From assembly GCF_932526225.1 (NCBI RefSeq), contig NC_064035.1:18961969-19025968 (forward strand): DNA of 64,000 bases. Direction: 5' to 3'. Below the pieces are notes generated by a model. That model was given only the letters and a program-made list of their open reading frames with translations, did no database searches and was not told the origin of the DNA. Positions 1 through 13,100 of the stretch are shown here, in pieces. How positions within the stretch are numbered: the first letter of the stretch is position 1; each line of letters opens with the position of its first letter. The stretch is from Nematostella vectensis (Eukaryota; Cnidaria; Anthozoa; Actiniaria; Edwardsiidae). Made by a program: the position numbers and the translations under genes.

Positions 1-437
1 CAAAAATCATGGCTTTCCTCGACATTTACATCGACAAGGATCCTAGCGGGTTTTTCACTACAAGAGCGTAGAGAAAGCCAAAACTAGTATCATCATTGAA
101 ATATTCATTATTCAAAATTTGCAATAATCGTCATTTGTAAACCAACGACCATACAACACTTTTACATTGTCATCTTCACTTCCATTAGCATCATCGTAAC
201 CAACACCACTGTCGTCATCGGCATTTGGACAAGCAACAACATCAGTGCAAACATAAACACAATCACAACAACACCCCACTACAAATTAAATCACAACCAC
301 CACAACTATAATCACTCTCATCGACAGCAGAGTTATATTTGGGGGAAAAAGTAGGCAAGAGAATATTTGGACTTTGCTGCTGCTGATGACGACGACGGTG
401 ATAAAGATGATGATGACAATGACTAGTCTGTACATAC
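1..437. other. TRPM2: TRPM2 intron (start of window)
   Basis: Intron after TRPM2 exon 26. It is rich in short CAT/ATC-type simple sequence (for example around 150-260 and 385-425). No Nudix exon was found here in any minus-strand frame. Confidence 0.6.
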
Positions 438-1106
438 AAAGGCAGCCCGTCCTTGACCACGTAGGTGCCGTTGTAGCTGACGCGATTCACGTTACACGTG
501 CGGTCCATCTGGTTGTAAGGGAGCTCAGGCCGCGGGGACCTGGGTATAAAAAAGGCCATGAAAATAAGCGAATAAACTTTATGTAGGTTATCAGCCTCTT
601 TGCAGCTTGGATGCTGGGTTACGGAGATGCAAATACAACGTGGTCCCGTCGAAGGCATAAAAAGCGCCTTAGGTAGCCGCCACCAGCCATATTTCATACC
701 CGACCACGGACTACCAGGGAACATAGTCCGAAATTATTTTCTTTATGTGGAGGGAGTAAAACCGGATTAAATAACCTGGAAAAAACGGAGAAAGACGTGC
801 GGAAATCCAACCCAAAACCCAATGGTTAGAGGCTCGGGCTGCACAAAGCCACGCTACCAAAGCTACCCGAAAAAAATACGAGAGAATGAGTCTCGACTTA
901 CATAGCCATAAGGTCCTTGTCGGCCCAGACCGGGTTAGCAAGCACCACTGGGGCTGTGTAGTTCACAGGTTTGTAGTCAGGAAATGGCACTTGCCAGTCA
1001 ACCATGTTGTCTTGCACAGCGAACCGCTTGGCAGTGGAACCAGGGTACGGCGAAGACCGGGCTTTGTAGTGCAACAGCGTTAGCTGTGTGGGGACTGCCG
1101 CTTGGC
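438..1106 (-). CDS. TRPM2: TRPM2 exons 25-26: start of the NUDT9-homology domain (partial)
   Basis: Exons: 902-1106 and 438-539, about residues 1260-1361. [19 protein letters not shown] followed by [18 protein letters not shown] matches the opening of the NUDT9/NUDT9-H fold; exon 26 carries [19 protein letters not shown] and KDGLPL. The last codon is split (TT) at a GTATGT donor. The Nudix box itself would be in exons beyond base 1, so catalysis cannot be judged from this window. In the anemone channel this domain is reported to keep ADP-ribose hydrolase activity, which human TRPM2 has lost (established knowledge, not shown here). Confidence 0.9.
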
Positions 1107-4100
1107 CTAGGGGGAAAAACAAAAGAAGGAATCATCGATAGTATCGCATTAATTATATGCTATTATCTCTTTGCTGTGTAGGGACTGCCGCTTGGGGGAG
1201 TCCTTATTGGTCATTTCATTATCACTTTTTTTTAAAATATTGCGGGGGGTAGGGGGGAAGGACCCCTGCTACGGCTCTGCTATAACCACTGCTATCCACA
1301 AAAGGAAAACTAAACGAGTCTATTATCAAGATTTTTGTTGACGTTTTCTCAATACTTTTTCAGTGATGGATTATAAATGACATGATTGGCATTGTGCTAA
1401 AAAAAGGCGTGAATAAAACGTTCTGTTCTTATTGGTCCATAATGCAACACGTGACCATGACCTTGTGTCAAGCCTCGTGACTTTAGCCCCTTCTTACCCT
1501 TGACCTCTGGTTGTTGCTGTAAGAGTGCCAGGATCTTCTGCAGGCTTTCACTGTTGCTACTCAGCTCGACTTCCATTCGTGCCAGTCTCCCCTCCGAGTC
1601 GTGCCCACCCTCCAGTCCGTTCCCGTCCGTGAGGGCATGGGCACGAGTCCCAGACATACTATCCAGAACACGGTTGAGTTGACTATTGATGCAGTCGACT
1701 CTGTTAAAAAAATCAACAAATAAAAATTGTTCGTTTATAGAAATAAATCGTCCTATGAAGTCTTGTGGCAAAGAAGCGATAAATAATGTTTAGTGGTTGC
1801 GTAACCTTCAAGCCTATAATCATAACAACAATAACAAAAATAATAGTGATGATGATGATGGTGATGATGACGATGGTGATTACGCCCATGTAACTCGCAG
1901 TGGCATTGCTTTAAATCTCCGTGACATGTTTAGTTGTGTGACAAGTTTAGTTGCGTGACATCAGGTCAGACTAGTTCTCACACACCTATCACCCAATGCG
2001 CGTACTCTCTCCTCCAGAGTTCCGCTGTTCTTCTGCTGTTGCTGGTGAATGTACATCTCCGCCGCCTGGAACTCCCAGTTGTCCATCTGTTCCATCTCAG
2101 CGGGACTCAAACCGATCTCTGTGAAACAAATATTAAGTGTTTAGAGCCGACTAACTTGGAAAAGTGTCCGTTACAAGGGCTGTCCGCAAACAAGAATCCA
2201 TCTCTTAGACGGACACTTGATAAATATAGGATAAAGGCCCGTTTACACGAATCGCTCTCTTAGACGGACACTCGATAAATATAGGATAAAGGCCCGTTTA
2301 CACGAATCGCTCTCTTAGACGGATACTTGATAAATATAGGATAAAGGCCCGTTTACAAGAATCCATCTCTTAGACGGACACTTGATAAATATAGGATAAA
2401 GGCCCGTTTACACGAATCGCTCTCTTAGACGGACACTCGATAAATATAGGATAAAGGTCCGCTTACAAGAATCGCTCTCTTAGACGGACACTCGATAAAT
2501 ATAGGGAGATCCGCAGCAGGAACTTGTATTTTATCATCTTTGTAATTCTCTCCCTCACCCCCTTTCTTTACCCTGGTATGCCTAATTTATCCCCTAACAC
2601 AATTTTCATTGCTGTCGTGGATATTTCTTTTTCTAGAAAATGTATTTTGTTTCGCGTCCTTGTTTTGATACTAGAAACTAGCCTCCAGATTTAACAGTCT
2701 GGCCAACTCCAACACGGTTTCTACTGTACCTTTTAATCATTTATCCCAAATCCTTTTGAAAGCCATTGGGATGATGATGATAATTAAAAGCAGAAATTAA
2801 GTAGATAATATGTAATAACAATTACACTACTAGTAAAAACTTACTCATAGTGCTCCCGCGGGGCGGATGTCCACACCGACACATCCTCCAGACCCAGCGA
2901 ATAAAGATGAGGATGTGGCCGAGGAGGACTAGGGGCGGGGCAAACACGGGGCGGCTGTGGTACTCCTGCACTAAGTCATAACGCTGGAATTTCCACACTT
3001 TATCCGAGTCTTCCTGGACCCTCTCAAATGTATAGCTAGAGAAGGAGGGAAAACACAGTTGAAACGTATAGCTATGGAAGGAGGGAAAACACAGTTCAAG
3101 AGTATAGCTAGAGAAGACGGAAAACATAGTTCAAACGTTTGGCTAAAGAAGGCGGAAAATAGAGCTAGAGAAGTAAGAAAACACAGTCCAAGCGTTTGGC
3201 TAGAGAAGGACGGAAATCACAGTCCAAGCGTTTGGCTAGAAAAGGACGGAAAACACAGTCCAAGCGTTTGGCTGGAGAAGGACGGAAAACACAGTCCAAG
3301 CGTTTGGCTAGAAAAGGACGGAAAACACAGTCCAAGCGTTTGGCTGGAGAAGGACGGAAAACACAGTCCAAGCGTTTGGCTGGAGAAGGACGGAAAACAC
3401 AGTCCAAGCGTTTGGCTAAAGAAGGCGGAAAATAGAGCTAGAGAAGTAAGAAAACACAGTCCAAGCGTTTGGCTAGAGAAGGACGGAAATCACAGTCCAA
3501 GCGTTTGGCTAGAAAAGGACGGAAAACACAGTCCAAGCGTTTGGCTGGAGAAGGACGGAAAACACAGTCCAAGCGTTTGGCTAGAAAAGGACGGAAAACA
3601 CAGTCCAAGCGTTTGGCTGGAGAAGGACGGAAAACACAGTCCAAGCGTTTGGCTGGAGAAGGACGGAAAATACAGGGTCTGGATGGGGGAGTCTGCATGT
3701 CGGTAGTCAGTTAAAATTTCCATAATTTGTCGGTAGTCGGTATGAATTATCGGTCTTTGTCGGTAGTCGGTAAATCTAACCTGGTACTTCGCTTTTATAC
3801 GTCGCTTTTGTACTAGATTTTATGCAAAGAAGCTTAAACATGATTAAGGATTGATTAGTAATTAACAACTTATTGATAATCAATTTTAATTTAATTTAAT
3901 TTAGTTTTTAATTAAAATTATGGATTAATAATTGACTGAAAAGTTGATGCAACAGGAAATACATAGTGCAGATTCTGAAATGGCCGAATTTAAGTAGATT
4001 GACGCTGGAAGTAAAGAGTAAAAATAACGGAAATAATAAAATGTCGGTAGTCGGGAAATATTTTTTTGTCGCTAGTCACTTGTTTTTTATGTTTTGTCGG

Positions 4101-7100
4101 TAGTCAGTTACTTTTTAAGCCGTTTGTCGCTAGTCGGTTAAACCCATCCAGACCCTGAAAACACAGCTGAAACATCTGGCTAGAGAAGGACGGGAAACAC
4201 AGTTCAAACTTATAGTAAAACATAAACGAAACGTATAGCTAGAGTAGGAGAGACACTCAAACATTGCTCTCGAACATGCAAAGGGAAGAAATAAATTATT
4301 CCATTGCAGACCTGTCTATGAAAAAAAAATTATGATTAGACTGAAATAACTCACTTGAAGATCGCAATCAGTAGGTTAAGCAGGAGAATGTTAGTGAACA
4401 CCATGTAGATAGCGAGAAGTAGCGGGGACAGCCATCTCCCGTCGGGGTCCACTTCCCCAAACTCTTTAGGTTTCTCCCCTTGTTAGTAAAAAAAAAAAAC
4501 ATAAAAAAGGCTCACGCACACAAGCAAGCAAGTTTAGTGAATAAGGTTGCCAGAAATAATCCGAAAAAACACTCTTATTACACCCAGTTTTCCCAAAATT
4601 CGGTAGAGATGTTGTACTTGGGCAATGTAAAGAGCACTACATATTACACCTTATATACACGTGTATAAAGTAAAATACTGAATAATCAGCGTGAGAGATT
4701 AAACTGTGTAATAATGGATTCCTATTGGCTATTAATGTACTTTTGACCAATCCGCGCGCCAGATTCACTTGTGTATAATAATGGTTTCCCATTGGTTATC
4801 CATGTATCTTTGACCAATCAAAAGCAAGATTCCCTTGTGTATAATAATGGTTTCCCATTGGTTATCCATGTATCTTTGACCAATCAGCGCGCAAGATTCA
4901 CTTGTGTATAATAACGGTTTCCCATTGCTTATCCATGCATCTTTGACTAATCAGCGCGCGAGATGCAATTGTGTAATAATGGTATCTTATTGACTGTTTA
5001 TACCGGTCGAATCAGCGCACAAGATTCACTTATGACATTGTATTCATTGATCCTCATTGGCTGTCCATACCTTGGATCTCGTCCAGGAAGAGCTCGCCGT
5101 ACATTTGCCAGTAAGGGTACTGCACCACGCTAGTGATCGTCACCCACGTGTTATTCCTGGCGTAGATCCCAGGACTCGGGAACATGACCGCGTGCAGAGC
5201 GATGCCGTACGCGATCGTGAACACCGCCAGGATGATGATGAACTGGGCAAGATCCTGCATCTAAACACAGGCATGCAGTAGGATAATGTTAGAACACACA
5301 CCACGAGCGATAGGATGGGGCTACAGTGATGAGGTTAGAACTTGCTGATCTAGGCAATAAAATGAGATCACAGAACAAATCGTCATGTTAACTGGGCAAT
5401 AATATGGCCTAGCTACGGCATTACACAATAACAGGCAATAGGGTGATAATAAGGGGCACTAGGAAATAATGCACAATTAAAAACGGATTTAAATGCACTG
5501 AATACTAAACGAAATAGGCGAGAGTTTATAACAATCACTTTCCTACCATTTTCTGGATCATTACAAGCTTTGGTCCGAGCAGGCGATTGACCGAGAATAT
5601 CTGCAGAGATCTGACGATGAAGAAGATGATGTCTAGAGAAAGGATTATCCGTGAGGCTGTGAAGATTCTCGAGTTTGTGAAGAATCGCAGGATAATGGCG
5701 ATGATGAATACGGTAAGCGAGAAGATGTCCACGAAATTCCATGTGTCGCTGAAATAGACGCTGACTTTGTCTTTGATGTACTTGGGCGGCTTAGCGGCCA
5801 GCTGCCGAAAGAGTAAACAAGAAAGCATTTTACCGTAGTTATATTAAGTTCCCATAATTAACTGCACAGATCACGGGAATTAGGATCCTCTTCAGCGATT
5901 TTGGCGGCGAGATAAGTTCAAAGAGAAAGTGAGCTGTCAATCAATCATGTCTCATACCAACATCACAACATTGGCCGTAACTAGGCAGGTTTTCGAACAA
6001 TGGAATCAAGCGTTGTTTCACTCCCTTCTTATTTTATATAGAACCTAAATACGAAGTTACGTTCGAAGAGGGCTCGGGCTTGTCACGAACACTAAAGAGG
6101 CTATACCGGTACACAGTACCGTTCAAAGACTTGAAAACAACGATCGCTAGGGTTTTTAGACAAGAGAAATAAAAATATAACAAGAGGCAACCAAAAAGGA
6201 TTTCGCTAACTCAGAAGGCAGGAGACATTTCGGATTAAGATTAGAAATATTTTATTGCTTAGTTAAATATTCAACACAAATTGGGGATATATTTTGTTTA
6301 TTTTATAAAGAAATCGCTGACAACGTATCCTAATTCCCGTGCACAGATCGAGAGCGGAACAAGTTTATCTATTGTGCAGTTATACAACCTCTTCCAGCCG
6401 CCATGTTGTCGTCCTAGCAAAATACCAAGTGTGAAAAAGCATCCATTTCCATCGGCTGATTTGAAAAAGCCAATGCGATATTTTCGATTGAATTTGGTAA
6501 ATAATGTATACAGCTATGTTTTTAGATGTTTATTTCGATATTTTGGCACATGATGCGCCTTCCATTATTAAATGAAAATAATAACAAAGATGTGGCGGAC
6601 AAGGGCCCTTGTCGAAGGAGCTGAGAGAATGTGCAACCTCTAATTGATTACCCCTTTATTCATTCACTTCGAATAGGACAGAAATCGAAGTGCAACAACA
6701 TTTAACATTTACTTCTCATAATTATCCATATAGGCTCAAAGGCAGGCCAGTTTGACGAAAGTTCGGAGGTGCGATTTAGGGCGGTTCCGGACAGTGAGAG
6801 TATGCAAAGCCTCTTTCTGCGTACCTGTCTGATTTCTTCGATCAAGATGGTGAAGACCCAAAAGTACAGTACGATCTCCGTAGGGTGAATTCCACCAAGG
6901 GTTTTCGCTGGATCGAAGCGGGGAAAATTGAACAGGACGACATACGCGTAGAGGAAAATAAAAGCCAAGTATCCCACCTGAGTAAAAGACAAGTAGAACT
7001 AACAGTAAGAGAGGTACTAGTGAGAAGGAGTTTGAGCAAGCAATACAATGGTACTAAATATACAAGGAAAAGTTATTTTTGATAACAAAGAAAGGAAGGC

Positions 7101-10100
7101 TATATGTAACAAAGAGGCTATATGAAAGCGTTAACAAATGCTGCACTGATACTCTTCAAACTGAGGAATTGGGCCAATAAAAGGGAATGAACTTAATTAA
7201 AATTAAGTATAGGGTGCTATGTTTGATTAAACTGTTAATATTTACAGTATTGAGCATAAGCTGTTGGAGGATAATGCAGTGCGGGAACCAGCTCGAAAAT
7301 GGATTACGTACCACATTGCCGACAAACTTGCTAAATGGCGCGGAATAGAAGTGCATTATGCGGTCACAAAAACCCAATTTTTTGTTGCGCATTATGACCT
7401 CCATCGAGTCATCCTCTCGAATTTCTGTTAAAAAAAACGGAAAGAAACGCATAATAAGGTCACTAGTATAACAAGTATAAATAGTAGCGTAACACCTGGG
7501 GACGGTAATCGAGTGGCGGTTTATACCCGTTTTCAGTCACACGTGCACCCTGAGCTTGTCCCTTACGTTTACGTTATTCATAATGCCTGGTGTACACTTG
7601 TGACATAACGACATAGGCGCGCGCACCCTTATCTTCAAGTGTGAATGATTCGACATAAAGACATAAGCCCGAGCATAGTGTGTCACCAGGCATTGTAAAT
7701 CGCCTAGCATTGCTAGCGGCGAACGTTATCGCAGCATGGTGTAATAAACAGGCTTGAATTTCTTCTTCAAAATGCGTTATTTAGACGTTATTTGCACGAG
7801 GATTCTACAGTCTTAAACAAAGCACACGCACCAGGTATATAGTCTTCGAGTTGAAAGTCTTCCTCTTCATTCTCTGTGCCGACTCGCGCCTCCTCGTCGT
7901 TAGAGACTGCCTTCTCTTCTTTACTCCTATAGACCGGAACAACGGGAGCATCGTTCTTCTCCTTTTGTGACTTTACCTTGGAGGATTTCTGATTGAGTGA
8001 CTTCTGGTGCTCGCGCTCGGCGGCTTGACGCTCGTGCTGCTCGTCGGGTACGAAGTAGATGATGGGGAAAATGAGGACGGGCAGGTACAAGCACACTAAC
8101 ACCTGAAAATCAAAATATTTTTTTAGTTTTCTTTTTTCCAGTGCTTACTTTAAAAGATCAACTGAAGGTAATAAGATAGCCTGTGCTTTCCCGCGATTAA
8201 CGCTATACGCCACTCTTGTTTACGAACCTCTAGAAACATAAAAAATGACTATAAACATAGATGACCGCGGGTCAAACCATGAATCGTCTAATATCTAACA
8301 CGTATGGTCCATCAGTCGTATTTGCTGGTCACTTTTTGCCAAGTCCTACGAGCTCTTTTTCCTTAAATGTGATCAAATTTGATCTTCCTATTAATACTAC
8401 AAAATATACTAAGAAGAATAGATAAAAAACCTCCCACTACCTGGTGTTCATGGCAATGGTTCCCATCCAAAGGCGATGCTATGTGGGTACACTAAGGAGA
8501 AACAATATTTCTGCTAAAGATTTCAGGAGGGGGAATGTCCGAATTCTCAATAGATGGACGTACTCTCCACCACCTGGTGTTCATGGCCATGGTTCCCATC
8601 CAAAGGCGATGCTATGTGGGTACACTAAGGAGAATCACTATTTCTGCTAAGGGTTTCAGGAGGGGGGATGTCCGAATTCTCGATCGATGGACGTACCTTC
8701 CACCACCTGGTGTTCATTGCCATGGTTCCCATCCAAAGGCGGGTGAGCAGGACTTGGCAAGACGTGTGTGCGATGAAGTCCTGGCTCTCGGCAGAGACGG
8801 CCAGCTCAAGCGCCGTCATCCTCGAGTAGTGGTCTAGCTCGCGCACTAGCAGGGTTTGGGATAGCGTCTCGTTCTCATTAAAGCATTCGTCCAGAACGCC
8901 AACAGCGCGCTCCTCAAATAGCCTGGAAATCAGCGAGAAATACATGAATACGAGAATATTATGGTAGATAGGTATATGATTTGTAAATGTCTGTCAATTT
9001 TACATAACTTTTATTATTCATGTATTTATTTGTGTGTTCACTCACTCACTCACTCACTCACTCACTCACTCACTCACTCACTCACTCACTCACTCACTCA
9101 CTCACTCACTCACTCACTCACTCACTCACTCACTCACTCACTCACTCACTCACTCACTCACTCACTCACTCACCTACCCACATCCACACTATCGTTTTCG
9201 CAGCGTTTTCGCCTGGATCTAGCCGTTCACAGTCGGATTCAAACGTCCAAAAACGCTGAAAGGCAGGCTCATAGCAGGAGACGCTCCTGCGATATATGAC
9301 GCAATTGTTTTCATTTTGATACGGATTCGACCGTCCACACTACGTGACAAAGTATACGGATTCGTTTTGATTCACTTTCAACAGCGTTTCAAAAGTATCC
9401 GAATTTGCAGGATTTGACCTCCGTGTTAGTTTGGACGAGAGGCCTAAACTTTTAAAAAGTATACGGATCCAAACGAATCCGTGTTAGTGTGGACGGGATC
9501 ACCGCTGCTTATAACCGTGTTGGCAGTGCGTGACGTGATAGCGTTACTCACCTTGCGTGATCATAAAGATCGCTGCTGATATCCGTGATGGTGTTATCTT
9601 CCTGTGCTCTGCTAGCCATTCTCTTCAGTAGTCTGGAGGCCATGAGCGCCGCGGCCATGGGCTCCCTCCCAGCTTCCCATAGCACACGAGCAAGCTCCCT
9701 TCTGTTGCACAGTACCGCCCACAGGAACACGTCCAGGTACGGCGTGGGAAGGGGGTCGATGCGGTTGATGTTGGCTACCACGGAAAAAGGCGGTTTATCA
9801 GAGGTGGAGAGTGAAGAGAGATTTACATGGTGGGGGCAGAGATGGAGACTTGGGAAGGGGGTCAATGCGGTTGATGTTGGCTACCACGGAAACAGCCGGT
9901 TTATCAGAAGGGCAGAGTGAAGAGAGATTTACATGGTGGGGGCAGAGATGGGGACTGGGTGTCAGGATGAAGGAGGGCAAGCGAGAGTGGGTGGAAATTC
10001 CTAGGGTAAAGCTTTAAATAGGGATGGGTGATTAGGGAAGACGATGGACGGTGACTCGTTTAAAACAAAAGAAAGATGTATAAAAGATAATTATGTATAA

Positions 10101-13100
10101 AATAGATCCGCAACTGAACAAGTAGCTACATAAAAAAATACTTGCACACAATAGTGTAGGAGCTTCAAAAATGTAGATCCAACTGTTTGGATGGCACAAG
10201 TCTTAGCACTTATAGTGATAATGTGGCCCATACCTAACAAATCCTTGGAGCTTTTGCGATTCTTGAGGACAAGACCTTCAGCATAACTTGCCAACTCTCC
10301 GAAGTAGTGCCCGTCCTTACGATAATAACTTTCAAACATGTCTCCCATTAGTTCCTCGATCACCTCTCCAACAACGTCCATGTCGATCGTCTTCACTTGG
10401 CGCTTACCCTAAAGGAAAGAAAAAGTGAAGGATTTGGGGGGTTCGTCATCAAGTTTATCAATTTCAATAACGTTATCAATTGTATTCTGTAAGAAATATC
10501 AGGACGCGGCAAGCAAGAGAAAATATTCACATTCTATTGTAATGAGTGTGTTGTGCGTCCCGAAATATCATCCTAGTGTGTTTGGTCGAAAGTAAAAACA
10601 AGTGAAATCAATCGCTTACCATTTCTTTCTGTAGCAGTGGTTTGATGGTGGTGTTACCGGGAACCTGGGAGAAGAAAAATCAGGAGAATAGAAGACTGAG
10701 GTAGCTCTCTCTCTCTCCACATTTACGGCATGAGCAGTTGTTATAAGGGGAAATGACCCCGCAATAAATATAGGGTCGATGATAAGAATATCTTAGAGAG
10801 AACAATACAGTAATAAAGAGTGTTACATTATGAGATTTTTGGTAACCAAACCCTAAAAAAATGTAACGCTTCACGAATGCACGTGTGATTCTTAGTGCTA
10901 CTGACACCTCCGCACGTTCCCCATCCCTATGTAGGTTATTGGAGGCTGTCTGCATACGCCTGACCAACACCAGCCAAGGACCAATGCCCGAAGGCTATGC
11001 ATCCAGGTGGAATCGTTAGTCCTTTAAGCCTATAACAGAATCAGCGGCCGGATTCCTTGGGCTGGGTTCGACTACCAGGCGACTAAAAATGGTTGTTTTA
11101 TCTCCACATATATTGATAAAAAAAAACACAAAAAAGCTTTGCCATAAGACGCAGCCTCAATTCAAATATTGGTGCTCCCAAGGAATCCCCTTCTCTCCCC
11201 ACCCTTTCCCCCTTTTTCCCCCTTTTTCGCCAGGGAATAACAACTTTATGCCCCACCATAGGGATAATCTCTGCATCGTTCCAATTCCAGCATGTGTGCT
11301 GCCGAAGCGAGTAATCCTATGCTTAGAGATGCGGTCGGTTCTTACCTCAGCGTACAGCTTGCACAAGATATCAAGCGAGAGAAACTCGCGCATGCTCAGT
11401 CCGTTCTGGAGAAAGAGCTCCGCAAACTCAGCTTTGTCGTCCAGAAGGGCCGTCAGCATCGCAGCCGAGAGGGTCTCGGTCTGAGTTAAGAATAAATACC
11501 CGTTATCTTGTGAATAAGGGAACAAAAACAGAGAAAGTGGCGTCTACAACTACAAGATCTAGCGAATAGGGGACTTGTGCTTAGAGATCACGTGACTGTT
11601 TGGGTGGCAAACTAACGCGCGCTCAGGCTTTAAGCGGCAAAATAACAGCAACAAAATGCAACTTAATCAGCGCTTACGAAAAAAAGTCAGAATTCTTTTC
11701 TGTCAGAAAGGGTTTAGCTTCATTTAAAGATTTTTTTTTCGTTCTCTTGTGTGACGGCCGCATTCATTTATGATTTTTTGTTTGATCATTTTGTCTTGGA
11801 TTTGCCACCAAGAAAGGTCACGTGATCTCTTAGCCCCTATTGTCCTCTTAGTCCCCTATTGTCCGTCATCGCAACGAGAGAATGGAGAACTCGCATGTCC
11901 AATCACAGGAGATGATAGAGACAAATAAGGTAATGCTTTTCGTAACCGCCATCTTCACGTAACGCTGATTCCATTTACAGTGGTCGCAATAAACTGTGAA
12001 TACAATTTACAGCTACTCTCTATTATATATCTGAAAAGTCTTTGTCAATACAGGAAGGAAACTATGTAAAATCTATGTAAAACCAAGCGGGAAACTATGT
12101 AAAATCTTTGTAAAGCTAGGCAGGAAACTATGAAACTTTCAAGGATTTGAAATCCTTGTAAAAACAGGCAGAAAACAATATGTAGAACCTTTGAGACTCT
12201 GGCAGGAAACTATGAAAAATCTCTGTGCAAAATAGGAATAACTGTGTAAAATACGTAATTATAGCAGCAACAACGGTAACATCAAACGAAATAAACGCAA
12301 AAAAACAATATAAACAACAGTAGGTAAGTAGCTAAAAACAAGCGACAACAAAAGCATTGATGAGCATATTGTCAACAAAAAACATCAACAATACAACAAA
12401 ATTGATAAGCCATCAAATTACGCTTACATCTGAACAATGAGGACACAGTGTTTCCACTTCTATGGGACTTACCGTCCACTGCTGCTCTTCAGTAAAGATA
12501 TCGCTCTTGGCCAGATCAATCCTGTTCCAGGCTAACGCCAGATTCAGCTGCGCCACCGGACTCGAGCGGTTGGCTAAGAAGCAATACAACGAATGAGGTG
12601 AAATAATATCAATATAAAGAAAATATATGCATAACAATGACGATGCTCATGAAAATGATGATGATGACTAAGATCAATGTTAAGATAAAATCAATATGTA
12701 GATTTAGGAATTGCCTAAAGGCGGACCTTCAATACATGAATATTTTAGAAACGTTAGTTTTAGACAGGACAGTCTTTAACTCGGGAATGCATACAAAGCA
12801 TTTTTGGAGTTACTGGGGTTAAAAAATACAACATGTGGGTTGTCAAGTCCTCAATGTGGGTTATCAAGTCTTTCATGTGGGTTGTCAAATCTTCCATGTG
12901 GGTTGTCAAGTCTACTATATGGTTTGTCAAGTCTTCCATGTGGTTTGTCAAGTCTTCCATGTGGGTTGTCAAATCTTCCATGTGGGTTGTCAAATCTTCC
13001 ATGTGGGTTTTCAAGTCTCCCATGTGGGTTGTCAAGTGTTCCATGTGGGTTGTCAAGTCTTCCATGTGGGTTGTCAAATCTTCCATGTGGGTTTTCAAGT

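Noticed and set aside
1-437. Remaining NUDT9-H exons
   Set aside because: Searched the minus strand for the expected N-P-x-G-R-T-G continuation and the Nudix box; not present, so they must lie beyond the window.
3059-3706. 215-codon frame of [12 protein letters not shown] repeats
   Set aside because: Derived from the 36-bp array at the exon 22 acceptor; no start context, no splice support, and it ends inside a MITE.
8961-9299. THSL repeat proteins
   Set aside because: Translation of the (TCAC)n microsatellite.
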